Source of the DNA: Planctomycetota bacterium
Lineage (GTDB): Bacteria; Planctomycetota; Phycisphaerae; Tepidisphaerales; Tepidisphaeraceae
NCBI GenBank assembly: GCA_029777755.1
Contig: JAKORQ010000231.1
Location: forward strand, 1-11,574
Direction of reading: 5' to 3'
DNA length: 11,574 bases
Below the pieces are notes generated by a model that was not told where the DNA came from, did not search any database, and saw nothing but the letters and a program-made list of their open reading frames with translations. This document shows positions 1 to 6,609 of this stretch, one piece after another. The number at the start of each line of letters is the position of its first letter. Position 1 is the first letter of the stretch. The position numbers and the translations under genes were made by a program.

Positions 1-38
1 ATGTTGGCACCGTGTGGAACGCTCTGCGCATATGAAAA

Positions 39-71
39 AGCGGAGGCCGCCGATCACCCGACGCCTCCGCT
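39..71 (-). terminator. Rho-independent terminator of the glycoside hydrolase gene
   Basis: A perfect 9-bp inverted repeat (AGCGGAGGC at 39-47 and GCCTCCGCT at 63-71) encloses a 15-nt loop. Read on the minus strand, the stem is followed immediately by a run of Ts (complement of the A-run at 35-39). It lies 27 bases beyond the stop codon of the minus-strand gene, the expected place for its intrinsic terminator. Confidence 0.85.
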
Positions 72-97
72 AACCATGCTGATGGGTACGCGATTGC

Positions 98-1687
98 CTA
101 GCTGATCTCGACTGTTTTGCTCTTGCCTGTGCCCCAGTTGAGCTTCAATTTGAACGGCCTGTTGGTGCTGGCGCGGATCACGGGTTCTTCCTCGGCGTCC
201 TTGCGCGCCTCGCACACGATATCGACCACCACATCACCGAATGCGTAGCGGCGGCAGCCGCACTCGCCCGTCTGGCGCAGGTTCCAGGTAAGCTCGCCGG
301 CCGGGGCATTGGCCCGCAGGCCGATGGCATATTCAAGCAGGTTGGCGATCGGCGAGTACGCACCCCAGCCGGCGAAATCCTTACGGGCCGAGATACCGGG
401 GTTGTGCGGATTATTGCTTTCGCCGGGAGCTGCCTTTTCAGGCGCGAGGAACTCCCACACCGTGCCGGTGTTGCGGAAGACCTCCACGTGCGCCTGCAGG
501 TAGTTCATGGCGATCTCGTACGCGAGCTGGTGCTTGCCCTTGTGCTCCAGCCCGGCCAGCACTGCGGCGTTCATGAATGGCCAGACGCCGCCGAGGTTGT
601 ACGCCCCACCGGGGTAGTAGTCCGCCTCATCGGCAGCCAGCGAGGGCACGCGAACCGGACGATTGAAACTCGCCGGGTTGTTCAGGTGCTCCGCGAGCCG
701 CGCCACTTCCTTGCCGCCCGGGCCGGCCGTCAGCAGAGCATTGAACCCCAGGGCGGTCTTGATCGGGATATGCTTTCCTTCTCGATCCAGGTCAAAATAG
801 AAGCCGGCCGACTCATTCCACATCAGCCGCTGGATCCGCTGCGAAATCTCGTTGTGCAGTTGCTGGTAGCGCGCCGCCTTCTGCTCGTCTCCCAATTCAC
901 GGAAACCCTGTGAGAGTAAACGGGCGAGGTACGCCTGCTGGCTGGCGACATCCACGCCATGCGCCACGTTGTGGGCGTTGCGCGGTGAGTTGTCGGCGCT
1001 GGCCCAATCGGTGATATACAGGCCGTTGCTGTCCTTGAGGAATCGCTCAAACGCCTCGAACCACTTCTCCTGCGGCGGCAGTATGCGAGCGAGGCGGGCG
1101 CGATCGCCGGTGAGCTGGTAATACTCCCACTCGGCCCACATCATGGCCGACGGATCATTCAGGCCATCGATCAGCACCTTCGGCGCAACGCCATCGGAAA
1201 ATGGCGGAGTCCAGTAGTAGTGATCCTTGCCGTCCTGCGTCTGGTTCACGCGCAGCGGCAGGCCATCCTTGTTGGGCCAATAGTCATCACCGGTCAGGCG
1301 AATCTCGCGGCAGATCTCGCCGTTCTCATGCTGTCGTGCATAGAAGTTGTCCAGCGACTCGGCCGAAGGAAAGGCGCGGAAGCCATACTTGGCAAACAGC
1401 ACCATGATGGCGGTGTCGTGGGCGAAGATGGAGTTGCTGAACTCCATGTAGAGGAAGTTGCTCACAAAGCCGCTTCCCTCCTGGGGCGAACGCATGGAGC
1501 CGATCGCCATCTCCCACGATTTCCAGTATGCCTTCAGCGCATCTTCATCCTCGAAAATCGGCTCGGGCAGCTTATCCCTGACCTGCTCAAACACGGGCAA
1601 AGGCGCCCCATCCCACTTTTTCTTCTCGAAGTATTGTCCCTGCATGGCGAACCACATTCCCTGAAACTCGTCGCGTAAGCAAGCCAA
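98..1687 (-). CDS. GH63/trehalase-like glycoside hydrolase (MGH1-like, (alpha/alpha)6 barrel)
   Basis: A 529-residue protein resembling the GH63/GH37 group of inverting alpha-glycosidases, which includes mannosylglycerate and glucosylglycerate hydrolases and bacterial YgjK. Seen in the sequence: an aromatic-rich helical barrel over about residues 60-460; a DWASADNSPRN segment at 227-237 matching the region of the catalytic acid (likely Asp232); and TVWEFLAPE at 409-417 followed by NPHNPG and FAGWGAYSPIANLLEYAIG, matching the WExYxPxxG...GW...LL region of the general base (likely Glu412). The last ~65 residues, with a CGC motif, look like a small beta-rich tail. No signal peptide is obvious, so it is probably cytoplasmic. 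The substrate cannot be told from sequence; an intracellular compatible solute or alpha-glucoside is plausible. The frame opens at a TTG (1687) just after an in-frame TGA; the ATG at 1657 (Met11) is an alternative start. It is monocistronic, divergent from nif3, and ends in a strong terminator. Confidence 0.72.
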   Translation of the reverse strand: MACLRDEFQGMWFAMQGQYFEKKKWDGAPLPVFEQVRDKLPEPIFEDEDALKAYWKSWEMAIGSMRSPQEGSGFVSNFLYMEFSNSIFAHDTAIMVLFAKYGFRAFPSAESLDNFYARQHENGEICREIRLTGDDYWPNKDGLPLRVNQTQDGKDHYYWTPPFSDGVAPKVLIDGLNDPSAMMWAEWEYYQLTGDRARLARILPPQEKWFEAFERFLKDSNGLYITDWASADNSPRNAHNVAHGVDVASQQAYLARLLSQGFRELGDEQKAARYQQLHNEISQRIQRLMWNESAGFYFDLDREGKHIPIKTALGFNALLTAGPGGKEVARLAEHLNNPASFNRPVRVPSLAADEADYYPGGAYNLGGVWPFMNAAVLAGLEHKGKHQLAYEIAMNYLQAHVEVFRNTGTVWEFLAPEKAAPGESNNPHNPGISARKDFAGWGAYSPIANLLEYAIGLRANAPAGELTWNLRQTGECGCRRYAFGDVVVDIVCEARKDAEEEPVIRASTNRPFKLKLNWGTGKSKTVEIS

Positions 1688-1741
1688 AGATCACGACATT
1701 TTCCTCGCCCTCAACCTTCTTGTACCCGCCTGCTGCCTCTG

Positions 1742-1750
1742 TGCTATCAT
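1742..1750 (+). promoter_or_regulatory. Extended -10 promoter of nif3, likely leaderless
   Basis: TGCTATCAT matches an extended -10 (TGn followed by a TATAAT-like hexamer, 5 of 6). It ends 7 nt before the ATG at 1758, so transcription would start at or next to the initiation codon. The same arrangement precedes panC. No convincing -35 box is visible: TTGTAC at 1720-1725 matches only 3 of 6 and sits 19 bp away. There is no Shine-Dalgarno sequence before the ATG, which fits leaderless translation. Confidence 0.5.
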
Positions 1751-1757
1751 GCTTGCC

Positions 1758-2843
1758 ATGGAACTGCGGAAACTGCTTGATGTGCTTGAGGGAATTGCCC
1801 CGACCAGCTACGCGGAGAGCTGGGACAACGTGGGCCTGCTGGCCGGCGATCCGGACCAGCAGATCAACAAGGCGATCGTCACCATCGACTACACACACGC
1901 CGTGGCACAGGAGGCCTGCTCGCTGGGCGCCGACCTGGTGATCTCCTATCACCCGCCCATTTTTGACGCCATCAAGCGGCTGACCGCCCCCAGCCTGGTG
2001 TTCGAGGCGATCAGGAAAGGCATGGCCATCTACTCGCCGCATACCGCCTTGGATGTAGCCCCCGGCGGGACCAATGATGTCCTTGCGGAAATCCTGGGGA
2101 TCACTGATCCCGCCCCGCTGCGTGAAATTGCGCCTGCGCCATGGCACTACAAGCTGATCACCTTCGTTCCGCATGAGCACGTGGATCGCGTGGCGGAAGC
2201 GCTCTTCGAGGCCGGCGCCGGCTGGATTGGTAACTACTCCCATTGCAGCTTCCGTAACGAGGGAACCGGGACTTTCCTGGGCCACGAGGGAACCAACCCC
2301 ACTGTCGGGCGGCCGGGCGAACTTGAGCGCGCGCCTGAAACCCGCATCGAGACCATCGTCCCGGCAAGGAACCTCTCGGCCGTCGTTGCTGCCCTGCACA
2401 GGAGCCACCCCTACGAGGAACCAGCCTTTGACATCATCCAGCTCACCAGGGCGCCCGAGGGACGCGGCATGGGTCGGATCGGCGCGATCGAGCCTATCGA
2501 CCGGGACGCACTCATTGAGAAGATCAAGCGGGAACTGGGCGTGGATAGGCTGCTGGTTGCCGGCCCGACAGAAGGACTGGCCAGGTCGGCCGCCTGCTGC
2601 GCCGGTGCATGCGGCAGCATGCTCAATGATGCCCTCGCCAGGAAAGTGGACGTTATGCTCACCGGCGAAGTGCGCCATCATGATGCCCTGAAGGCGGCGG
2701 CCGCTGGTATGACGCTGATCTGCGCCCTGCACTCCAACTCCGAACGCGTCACACTCACCAGATACGCGAGGAAGATCGCGGCCGCATCGGGCATTGAGGT
2801 CGTCGTGAGCAGGCAGGATCGCGATCCATTCAGCATCGCCTGA
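1758..2843 (+). CDS. Nif3-like dinuclear metal centre hexameric protein (YqfO/NIF3L1 family)
   Basis: A Nif3 family protein (Pfam NIF3, 'GTP cyclohydrolase 1 type 2 homolog') of 361 residues from the ATG at 1758, or 364 from an ATG at 1749. The family forms toroidal hexamers with a two-metal site; its physiological role is not settled. In the longer numbering: the opening SWDNVGLLAGDP block at 24-35; metal-ligand motifs SYHPPIF (His68), SPHTALD (His98, Asp102) and ALHSNSER (His328, Glu332); a glycine/alanine-rich CAGACGS loop at 284-290; TGEVRHHD at 305-312. Residues ~132-236 form the inserted PII/CutA-like domain (YKLITFVP through HPYEEPAFDI) typical of the long bacterial form, compare YqfO at about 370 residues. 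I chose the second ATG because the first lies inside the predicted -10 box and because the protein family starts close to it (MELRKLL). Convergent with the kinase gene, with only 13 bp between stops. The HSNxER and DRDP motifs resemble eukaryotic NIF3L1. Confidence 0.93.
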   Translation: MELRKLLDVLEGIAPTSYAESWDNVGLLAGDPDQQINKAIVTIDYTHAVAQEACSLGADLVISYHPPIFDAIKRLTAPSLVFEAIRKGMAIYSPHTALDVAPGGTNDVLAEILGITDPAPLREIAPAPWHYKLITFVPHEHVDRVAEALFEAGAGWIGNYSHCSFRNEGTGTFLGHEGTNPTVGRPGELERAPETRIETIVPARNLSAVVAALHRSHPYEEPAFDIIQLTRAPEGRGMGRIGAIEPIDRDALIEKIKRELGVDRLLVAGPTEGLARSAACCAGACGSMLNDALARKVDVMLTGEVRHHDALKAAAAGMTLICALHSNSERVTLTRYARKIAAASGIEVVVSRQDRDPFSIA

Positions 2844-2856
2844 CCGCGGGTGCAGC

Positions 2857-3981
2857 TCACGCGAACAGCGTCGGCTCTTCCGGCAGTCGCTCCAGCAGTG
2901 GCAGCGTGATCTCCACGCGCGTGCCCGCTCCAGCGCCATCGCTGTGCACCCTGATGCTGCCGTTGTGCAGCAGGATAAGCCCGCGTGCGATCGCCAGGCC
3001 AATCCCCAGTCCGCCGAACTGATCGGATTGCCCCTGCTCAAAGGCATTGAAGATCTGTGCCAGCGTGTGCGGCTCGATTCCTTTTCCGCCGTCCTCGATG
3101 CTGATGGTGATGCGACGCCCTGTGCTGCCGGTGGAGATCGTAATCACGCTGCGCTCATCGCTGAAGCGAGCGGCATTCGCCAGCACTTCCGCCAGCGCCT
3201 GGGAGAGTCGCACAGGATCAGCGTTCACCAGGTCTTTTGGTGCGTCCAGCTTTAGCGAAGCCTTCTGGGCACGCCCCCTGAGCTGCTCGCCAGAGCGCCG
3301 CACTGTGTCCTGCAATATCTCATGCAGACTGGCCGGGCGGAGATACACCGGCAGTCTCGCATTGGTCAGGCGCGTCAGGTCCAGCAGGTTGTCGACCAGC
3401 TCAAGCTCTCGCGTGATCTGCTTCCTTATCTCATCCTCCGTCCCCTGCTGCTGGAGAAGCTCAAGGGAGCGAACCAGCGGCGTTCGCAGTTCATGGGATA
3501 TTTGATCGAGAAACCGCTGTCTTGCCCGCCGGGCAGATTCCGCCAGCGCCACAGCTTCATCCAGCGTGACTTCCGGCTCCTTCTCCCTTGCCGCCTGCGG
3601 CATTGTCTGCGGCACACTGGCCGTAACTGGCCAGACCGCCGGCGCTGGCCGCTGCCCCAATTTCCGAATCGCCGATCCAACCCATCCCACAAAACCGGCC
3701 GTTGCGAAAACCAAAATTACCCTGGCAAACGCCGCCGCGAGGCCAGCATCGCCGGCATAGAGCAGTTCCGTTCCCACTACCCCGACACCGGCGGCCAGCA
3801 GAGCTGGCGATAGTCCCAGCCGCGCACCGCAGAGCAGGACGACGGGCAGAACCGTGAGATACGCTCCCGCATCCCCCAGTATCGTGTTGAGCGCCACCCT
3901 TACCGCCACGGCAGCCAAGGCCGCGCAGGCCGCCAGGATGTGCGACATTACCTTTCCGCCCGAATCCGCGTCTGGTCCCAT
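2857..3981 (-). CDS. Membrane-bound sensor histidine kinase (orphan)
   Basis: A 374-residue sensor kinase. Residues ~12-105 hold about four hydrophobic segments separated by very short loops, like the DUF4118 transmembrane module of KdpD, so any sensing is probably within or near the membrane. A Pro/Ala-rich linker (~110-140) leads to a helical HisKA dimerisation domain with the H-box FLDQISHELRTPL (phospho-acceptor His163). The HATPase_c domain shows an N-box (EVLANAA, Asn269), G1 box (DGGKGIE, 297-303), F-box (FNAFEQGQ) and G2 box (GGLGIGLAIA, 323-332), all intact, so it should be catalytically active. No response regulator or receiver domain lies in the window, so its partner and signal are unknown. 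Start: ATG at 3981, with the purine-rich stretch GAAGAAGAAGAGAGA just upstream; an in-frame ATG at 3948 (Met12) directly before the first membrane segment is an alternative. Divergent from panC. Confidence 0.92.
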   Translation of the reverse strand: MGPDADSGGKVMSHILAACAALAAVAVRVALNTILGDAGAYLTVLPVVLLCGARLGLSPALLAAGVGVVGTELLYAGDAGLAAAFARVILVFATAGFVGWVGSAIRKLGQRPAPAVWPVTASVPQTMPQAAREKEPEVTLDEAVALAESARRARQRFLDQISHELRTPLVRSLELLQQQGTEDEIRKQITRELELVDNLLDLTRLTNARLPVYLRPASLHEILQDTVRRSGEQLRGRAQKASLKLDAPKDLVNADPVRLSQALAEVLANAARFSDERSVITISTGSTGRRITISIEDGGKGIEPHTLAQIFNAFEQGQSDQFGGLGIGLAIARGLILLHNGSIRVHSDGAGAGTRVEITLPLLERLPEEPTLFA

Positions 3982-4022
3982 GTTTATCTCTCTTCTTCTT
4001 CCGGCGCTCGCGTGAGGGCGGG

Positions 4023-4028
4023 ATTATA
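4023..4028 (-). promoter_or_regulatory. Consensus -10 box of the histidine kinase gene
   Basis: On the minus strand this reads TATAAT, a perfect -10 hexamer, 41 bases upstream of the kinase ATG. It implies a 5' leader of about 35 nt that includes a purine-rich ribosome-binding stretch. The -35 position (GGTTTC at 17-bp spacing) is poor. It sits in the 139-bp divergent region shared with panC. Confidence 0.45.
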
Positions 4029-4104
4029 GCGACAAGCCGCCAAATGAAACCCTCGCCTGTGATCCCAGCCGCGGACCTCGCGTATGTGTGGGAACTCGCG
4101 AAAG

Positions 4105-4113
4105 TGCTAGAAT
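4105..4113 (+). promoter_or_regulatory. Extended -10 promoter of panC, likely leaderless
   Basis: TGCTAGAAT is an extended -10 (TGn plus TAGAAT, 5 of 6 matches to TATAAT). Exactly 7 nt separate it from the panC ATG at 4121, placing the transcription start at or next to that codon. No Shine-Dalgarno sequence and no good -35 box (TGTGTG at 4085-4090) are present. The 20 bases ending in the ATG match the nif3 start region at 14 positions. Confidence 0.55.
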
Positions 4114-4120
4114 CACTGCG

Positions 4121-4978
4121 ATGATCGTCTGCAAGACCATTGCTGAATGTCGCCGGGAGCGGGAGAAACTTGGCAAACTGGCATTCGTGCCGACCATGGG
4201 CGCGCTGCACGAGGGCCATCTGTCACTCATCCGCGAAGCAAGCAAGCACGCCCCGCACGTGGCCGTGAGTATCTTCGTCAACCCCACCCAGTTTGGCCCG
4301 AACGAGGACTTTAGCCGCTATCCCCGCCCCATCGAGGCCGATCTGGAACTGTGCCGCTCGGCCGGCGTTGACCTGGTGTTCAACCCGGACGCCGAGGAGA
4401 TGTACCCGCCAGGCTCGCCGGAGATCAGCATCGACCTGCCCCAGCTCACCAACGTCCTTGAAGGCCAGAAGCGCCCCGGCCACTTCAAGGGCGTCTGCCA
4501 GGTGGTGGCCAAGCTGTTCAACATCGTTCAGCCGCAGGTCGCCTGCTTTGGCATGAAGGACTATCAACAGCTTTGCGTGCTGCAGGCCATGGTGAAGGCA
4601 CTGGACTTCCCCATCACGATCATCCCCTGCCCAACCGTTCGCGAGAAGGACGGACTGGCGCTAAGCAGCCGCAATCGCTATCTCTCGCCTGACGAGCGCC
4701 AGCGTGCGCTGGCAATCTGTCGCGCGCTATTCGCAGCCCGTGATGAAGTGTCGAAGGGAATCCGCCAGACCAATCGCCTGGTCGCCACCATGCAGCAGAT
4801 CATCCTGTCGCCGGGCAACCTTGGGCACGTGCCGGTGGCCGTCGACTACATCGCGGCCGTCGATCCGGTAACCCTGCGCCCCAAGGAAATGGTCGACGGA
4901 GGCGTACTGCTGGCCATCGCGGCGCGCGTGGGCAACACTCGCCTCATCGACAATATCCTGATCGAAAGCGCCGAATAA
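4121..4978 (+). CDS. panC: Pantothenate synthetase (pantoate-beta-alanine ligase)
   Basis: EC 6.3.2.1. It joins pantoate and beta-alanine using ATP through a pantoyl-adenylate intermediate, the last step of vitamin B5 synthesis, in the cytoplasm. The protein has 285 residues, matching the usual ~283. Family motifs: VPTMGALHEGH at 23-33 with the HxGH nucleotide-binding site (His30, His33); VNPTQFGPNEDFSRYPR at 53-69; FGMKDYQQ at 143-150; and SSRNRYLSPDER at 182-193, the KMSKS-like region. All are intact. The frame stays open upstream to a GTG at 4088, but the ATG at 4121 gives the family's usual N-terminus (MIVCKTIAECR) and fits the -10 box 7 nt upstream. No panB, panD or other CoA gene is adjacent; it appears monocistronic and is convergent with sucB across a 272-bp gap. 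Confidence 0.97.
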   Translation: MIVCKTIAECRREREKLGKLAFVPTMGALHEGHLSLIREASKHAPHVAVSIFVNPTQFGPNEDFSRYPRPIEADLELCRSAGVDLVFNPDAEEMYPPGSPEISIDLPQLTNVLEGQKRPGHFKGVCQVVAKLFNIVQPQVACFGMKDYQQLCVLQAMVKALDFPITIIPCPTVREKDGLALSSRNRYLSPDERQRALAICRALFAARDEVSKGIRQTNRLVATMQQIILSPGNLGHVPVAVDYIAAVDPVTLRPKEMVDGGVLLAIAARVGNTRLIDNILIESAE

Positions 4979-5250
4979 GAAAGAGGAGCGGCTTGTTCCT
5001 CAAGCCGCGGGACGTCGGATCGGCGGAGGTCTGCCCGAGTAGCATCCACATTGACCGGCATCACGAAGCCAGCGTTTGCTTATATACGTAGTCGCGCCGT
5101 GGGCGCGCGGAGAGCCATCTCTAAAGTAAAGCAGGTCGGCTCGAACTGCGCGATCTCGTGGCGGGAGGAACTAAATCTGCGTCGAGGATCACCTTACCTC
5201 CCGCGGGCGCAGACCGCCCCTCCACTTTTGGGCGCAATCTCCCTGCTCGA
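4979..5250. other. Non-coding gap between convergent panC and sucB
   Basis: These 272 bases separate the stop codons of panC and sucB. I see no plausible gene: open frames here are antisense extensions of neighbours. The stretch holds three inverted repeats: a hairpin at 4988-5008; a short CGCGCC-gtg-GGCGCG hairpin at 5093-5107; and an 8-bp repeat GCGGGAGG/CCTCCCGC at 5161-5168 and 5197-5204 with a 28-nt loop. A GTTCGAGCC string on the minus strand near 5140-5150 recalls a tRNA T-loop, but no cloverleaf forms around it. This is probably just the paired 3' ends of two transcripts. Confidence 0.6.
4988..5008. terminator. Candidate transcription terminator hairpin between panC and sucB
   Basis: A perfect 8-bp stem, GCGGCTTG (4988-4995) and CAAGCCGC (5001-5008), with a 5-nt loop, starts 9 bases after the panC stop codon. 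On the plus strand no T-tract follows. On the minus strand it is followed by the pyrimidine-rich TCCTCTTTCTTATT, so it could end leftward sucAB transcription, although about 240 bases past the sucB stop. It may serve both directions. Confidence 0.4.
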
Positions 5251-6546
5251 TCAAATCTCCAGCATCAGCCGGGCCGGGTCTTCCAGCAGTTGCTTGAGGC
5301 GAACGAGGAAGGACACGCTCTCTCGTCCATCGACGATGCGATGGTCATACGAGAGCGCGATGTACATCATCGGGCGAATCTCCACCTTGTCGCCCACAGC
5401 CACCGGCCGCTTCTGGATGGCATGCATGCCCAGGATGCCGGACTGCGGCGGATTGAGTATCGGCGTCGACAGGAGCGACCCGAACACGCCGCCATTGGTG
5501 ATGGTGAACGTGCCGCCGGAAAGCTCCTCCACCGCCAGCTTGCCATCGCGGGCTGCCAGCGCCAGGCGCTTAATCTCCGACTCGATCTGGGCAAAGCTCA
5601 TCAGGTGGGCGTTCCGCAGTACCGGCACGGCAAGCCCCCTCTCGGTGCTCACCGCGATCCCCATGTTCACGTAGTCGTGATAGATGATGTCGTTGCCATC
5701 GATGAAGGCATTGATCCTCGGGAATTCGCGCAGCGCCTGTACGCAGCCGCGCACGAAGAACGACATGAACCCCAGCCCTACGCCATGCACTTCGTTAAAG
5801 CGTTCCTTGTAGCGCGACCGCAGCTCCTGGATGGTGCTCATGTCCACTTCATTGAAGGTGGTGAGGATGGCCGCCGTCTGCTGCGCCTGGACGAGTCGCT
5901 CCGCGATCTTGCGGCGGATCTTGGACATCGGCTCGCGCCGCTCGCCACCCTCCTGCGCGACTGTCACCGGCCTGGGCTCGGGAATGGCCGCCGACTTGGG
6001 CGAACGCGGAGGCATGCCGCTCTTGGGAGGAAATGTCGTCGCCGGGGATGGGGCCGGCTCCGCCGGGACGGTCGCGTCGGCGGTGCTTTGCTTGGCGACC
6101 GCGGCCGCCATGTCTTCCTTGGTGACTCTCCCGCCCCTGCCGGTGCCGGTCACCGCGGCCGGGTCGATGCCTGTCTCGGCGGCGATCCGCCGGGCCGCCG
6201 GGGACACCGCCGCTCCTTCCGCCGCGGATGTCTGTTCCGCGGGCTTTTCCAGGGCCTTCTCAGGCTCGGCGCTCGCTGGCGTCTTGGCGGCTGCTGCGCT
6301 CTCATCAATTGAGGCGATGGTCTGTCCGATCTCGACCGTGTCACCCTCGGAGACGCTGGTCGCGATCACCCCATCGGCCGGCGAGGGAAGATCCACATTG
6401 GCCTTGTCCGTCTCCAGTTCGCACAGCGGCTCGTCCTTGGAGACGCGCTCGCCTGACTTCTTGTGCCACTTTATCAATACCGCCTGGGCAACCGATTCGC
6501 CGAGAGGTGGAATCTGGACCGCGATAGCCATTTCGTTATTGCTCAC
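5251..6546 (-). CDS. sucB: 2-oxoglutarate dehydrogenase E2, dihydrolipoamide succinyltransferase
   Basis: EC 2.3.1.61, the core subunit of the 2-oxoglutarate dehydrogenase complex: it accepts the succinyl group from E1 on a lipoyl arm and passes it to CoA. The 431 residues show three domains: lipoyl domain at ~6-80 with the lipoylated lysine in ETDKANV (Lys48); a peripheral-subunit-binding domain at ~113-149 (SPAARRIAAETGID...GTGRGGRVTKED); and the catalytic domain at ~205-431 with DHRIVDG (His402, Asp406). Long Ala/Pro/Lys/Glu-rich flexible linkers separate them. NGGVFGSLLSTPILNPPQSG favours succinyl- over acetyl-transferase, as does its position 63 bp after sucA. The frame starts at a GTG (6546) preceded by AAGGGAAA; the ATG at 6531 gives MAIAVQIPPLGES, the more usual E2 N-terminus, and is a real alternative. 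No lpd (E3) follows. Confidence 0.96.
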   Translation of the reverse strand: MSNNEMAIAVQIPPLGESVAQAVLIKWHKKSGERVSKDEPLCELETDKANVDLPSPADGVIATSVSEGDTVEIGQTIASIDESAAAAKTPASAEPEKALEKPAEQTSAAEGAAVSPAARRIAAETGIDPAAVTGTGRGGRVTKEDMAAAVAKQSTADATVPAEPAPSPATTFPPKSGMPPRSPKSAAIPEPRPVTVAQEGGERREPMSKIRRKIAERLVQAQQTAAILTTFNEVDMSTIQELRSRYKERFNEVHGVGLGFMSFFVRGCVQALREFPRINAFIDGNDIIYHDYVNMGIAVSTERGLAVPVLRNAHLMSFAQIESEIKRLALAARDGKLAVEELSGGTFTITNGGVFGSLLSTPILNPPQSGILGMHAIQKRPVAVGDKVEIRPMMYIALSYDHRIVDGRESVSFLVRLKQLLEDPARLMLEI

Positions 6547-6609
6547 TTTCCCTTGAGGCGAAAACTACCCGGCAAACAGGCCGCTCGCCTTTCCTTCCCA
6601 TCATCACAA

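Noticed and set aside
1691..1693. TGA as a recoded (selenocysteine) codon in the glycoside hydrolase
   Set aside because: No SECIS-like stem-loop was noticed just downstream, no family precedent is known to me, and it would be the third codon; a start-site or error explanation is simpler.
2844..2866. A terminator between the convergent nif3 and kinase stops
   Set aside because: Only 3-4 bp of pairing (CGCGGGTG against CACGCG with a mismatch) and no T-tract on either strand.
1587..3047. A 486-codon open frame on the minus strand opposite nif3
   Set aside because: It lies antisense to nif3 and overlaps two other clear genes. The predicted peptide is Arg/Gly/His-rich with no family features, as expected from a GC-rich shadow frame.
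5130..5155. A possible tRNA T-loop (GTTCGAGCC on the minus strand)
   Set aside because: Flanking bases do not pair as a T-stem, and no acceptor or anticodon arm could be formed.
5158..6312. A 384-codon plus-strand open frame opposite sucB
   Set aside because: Antisense shadow of sucB. Its Gly/Arg-rich end reflects the Ala/Pro linkers of SucB read in reverse.
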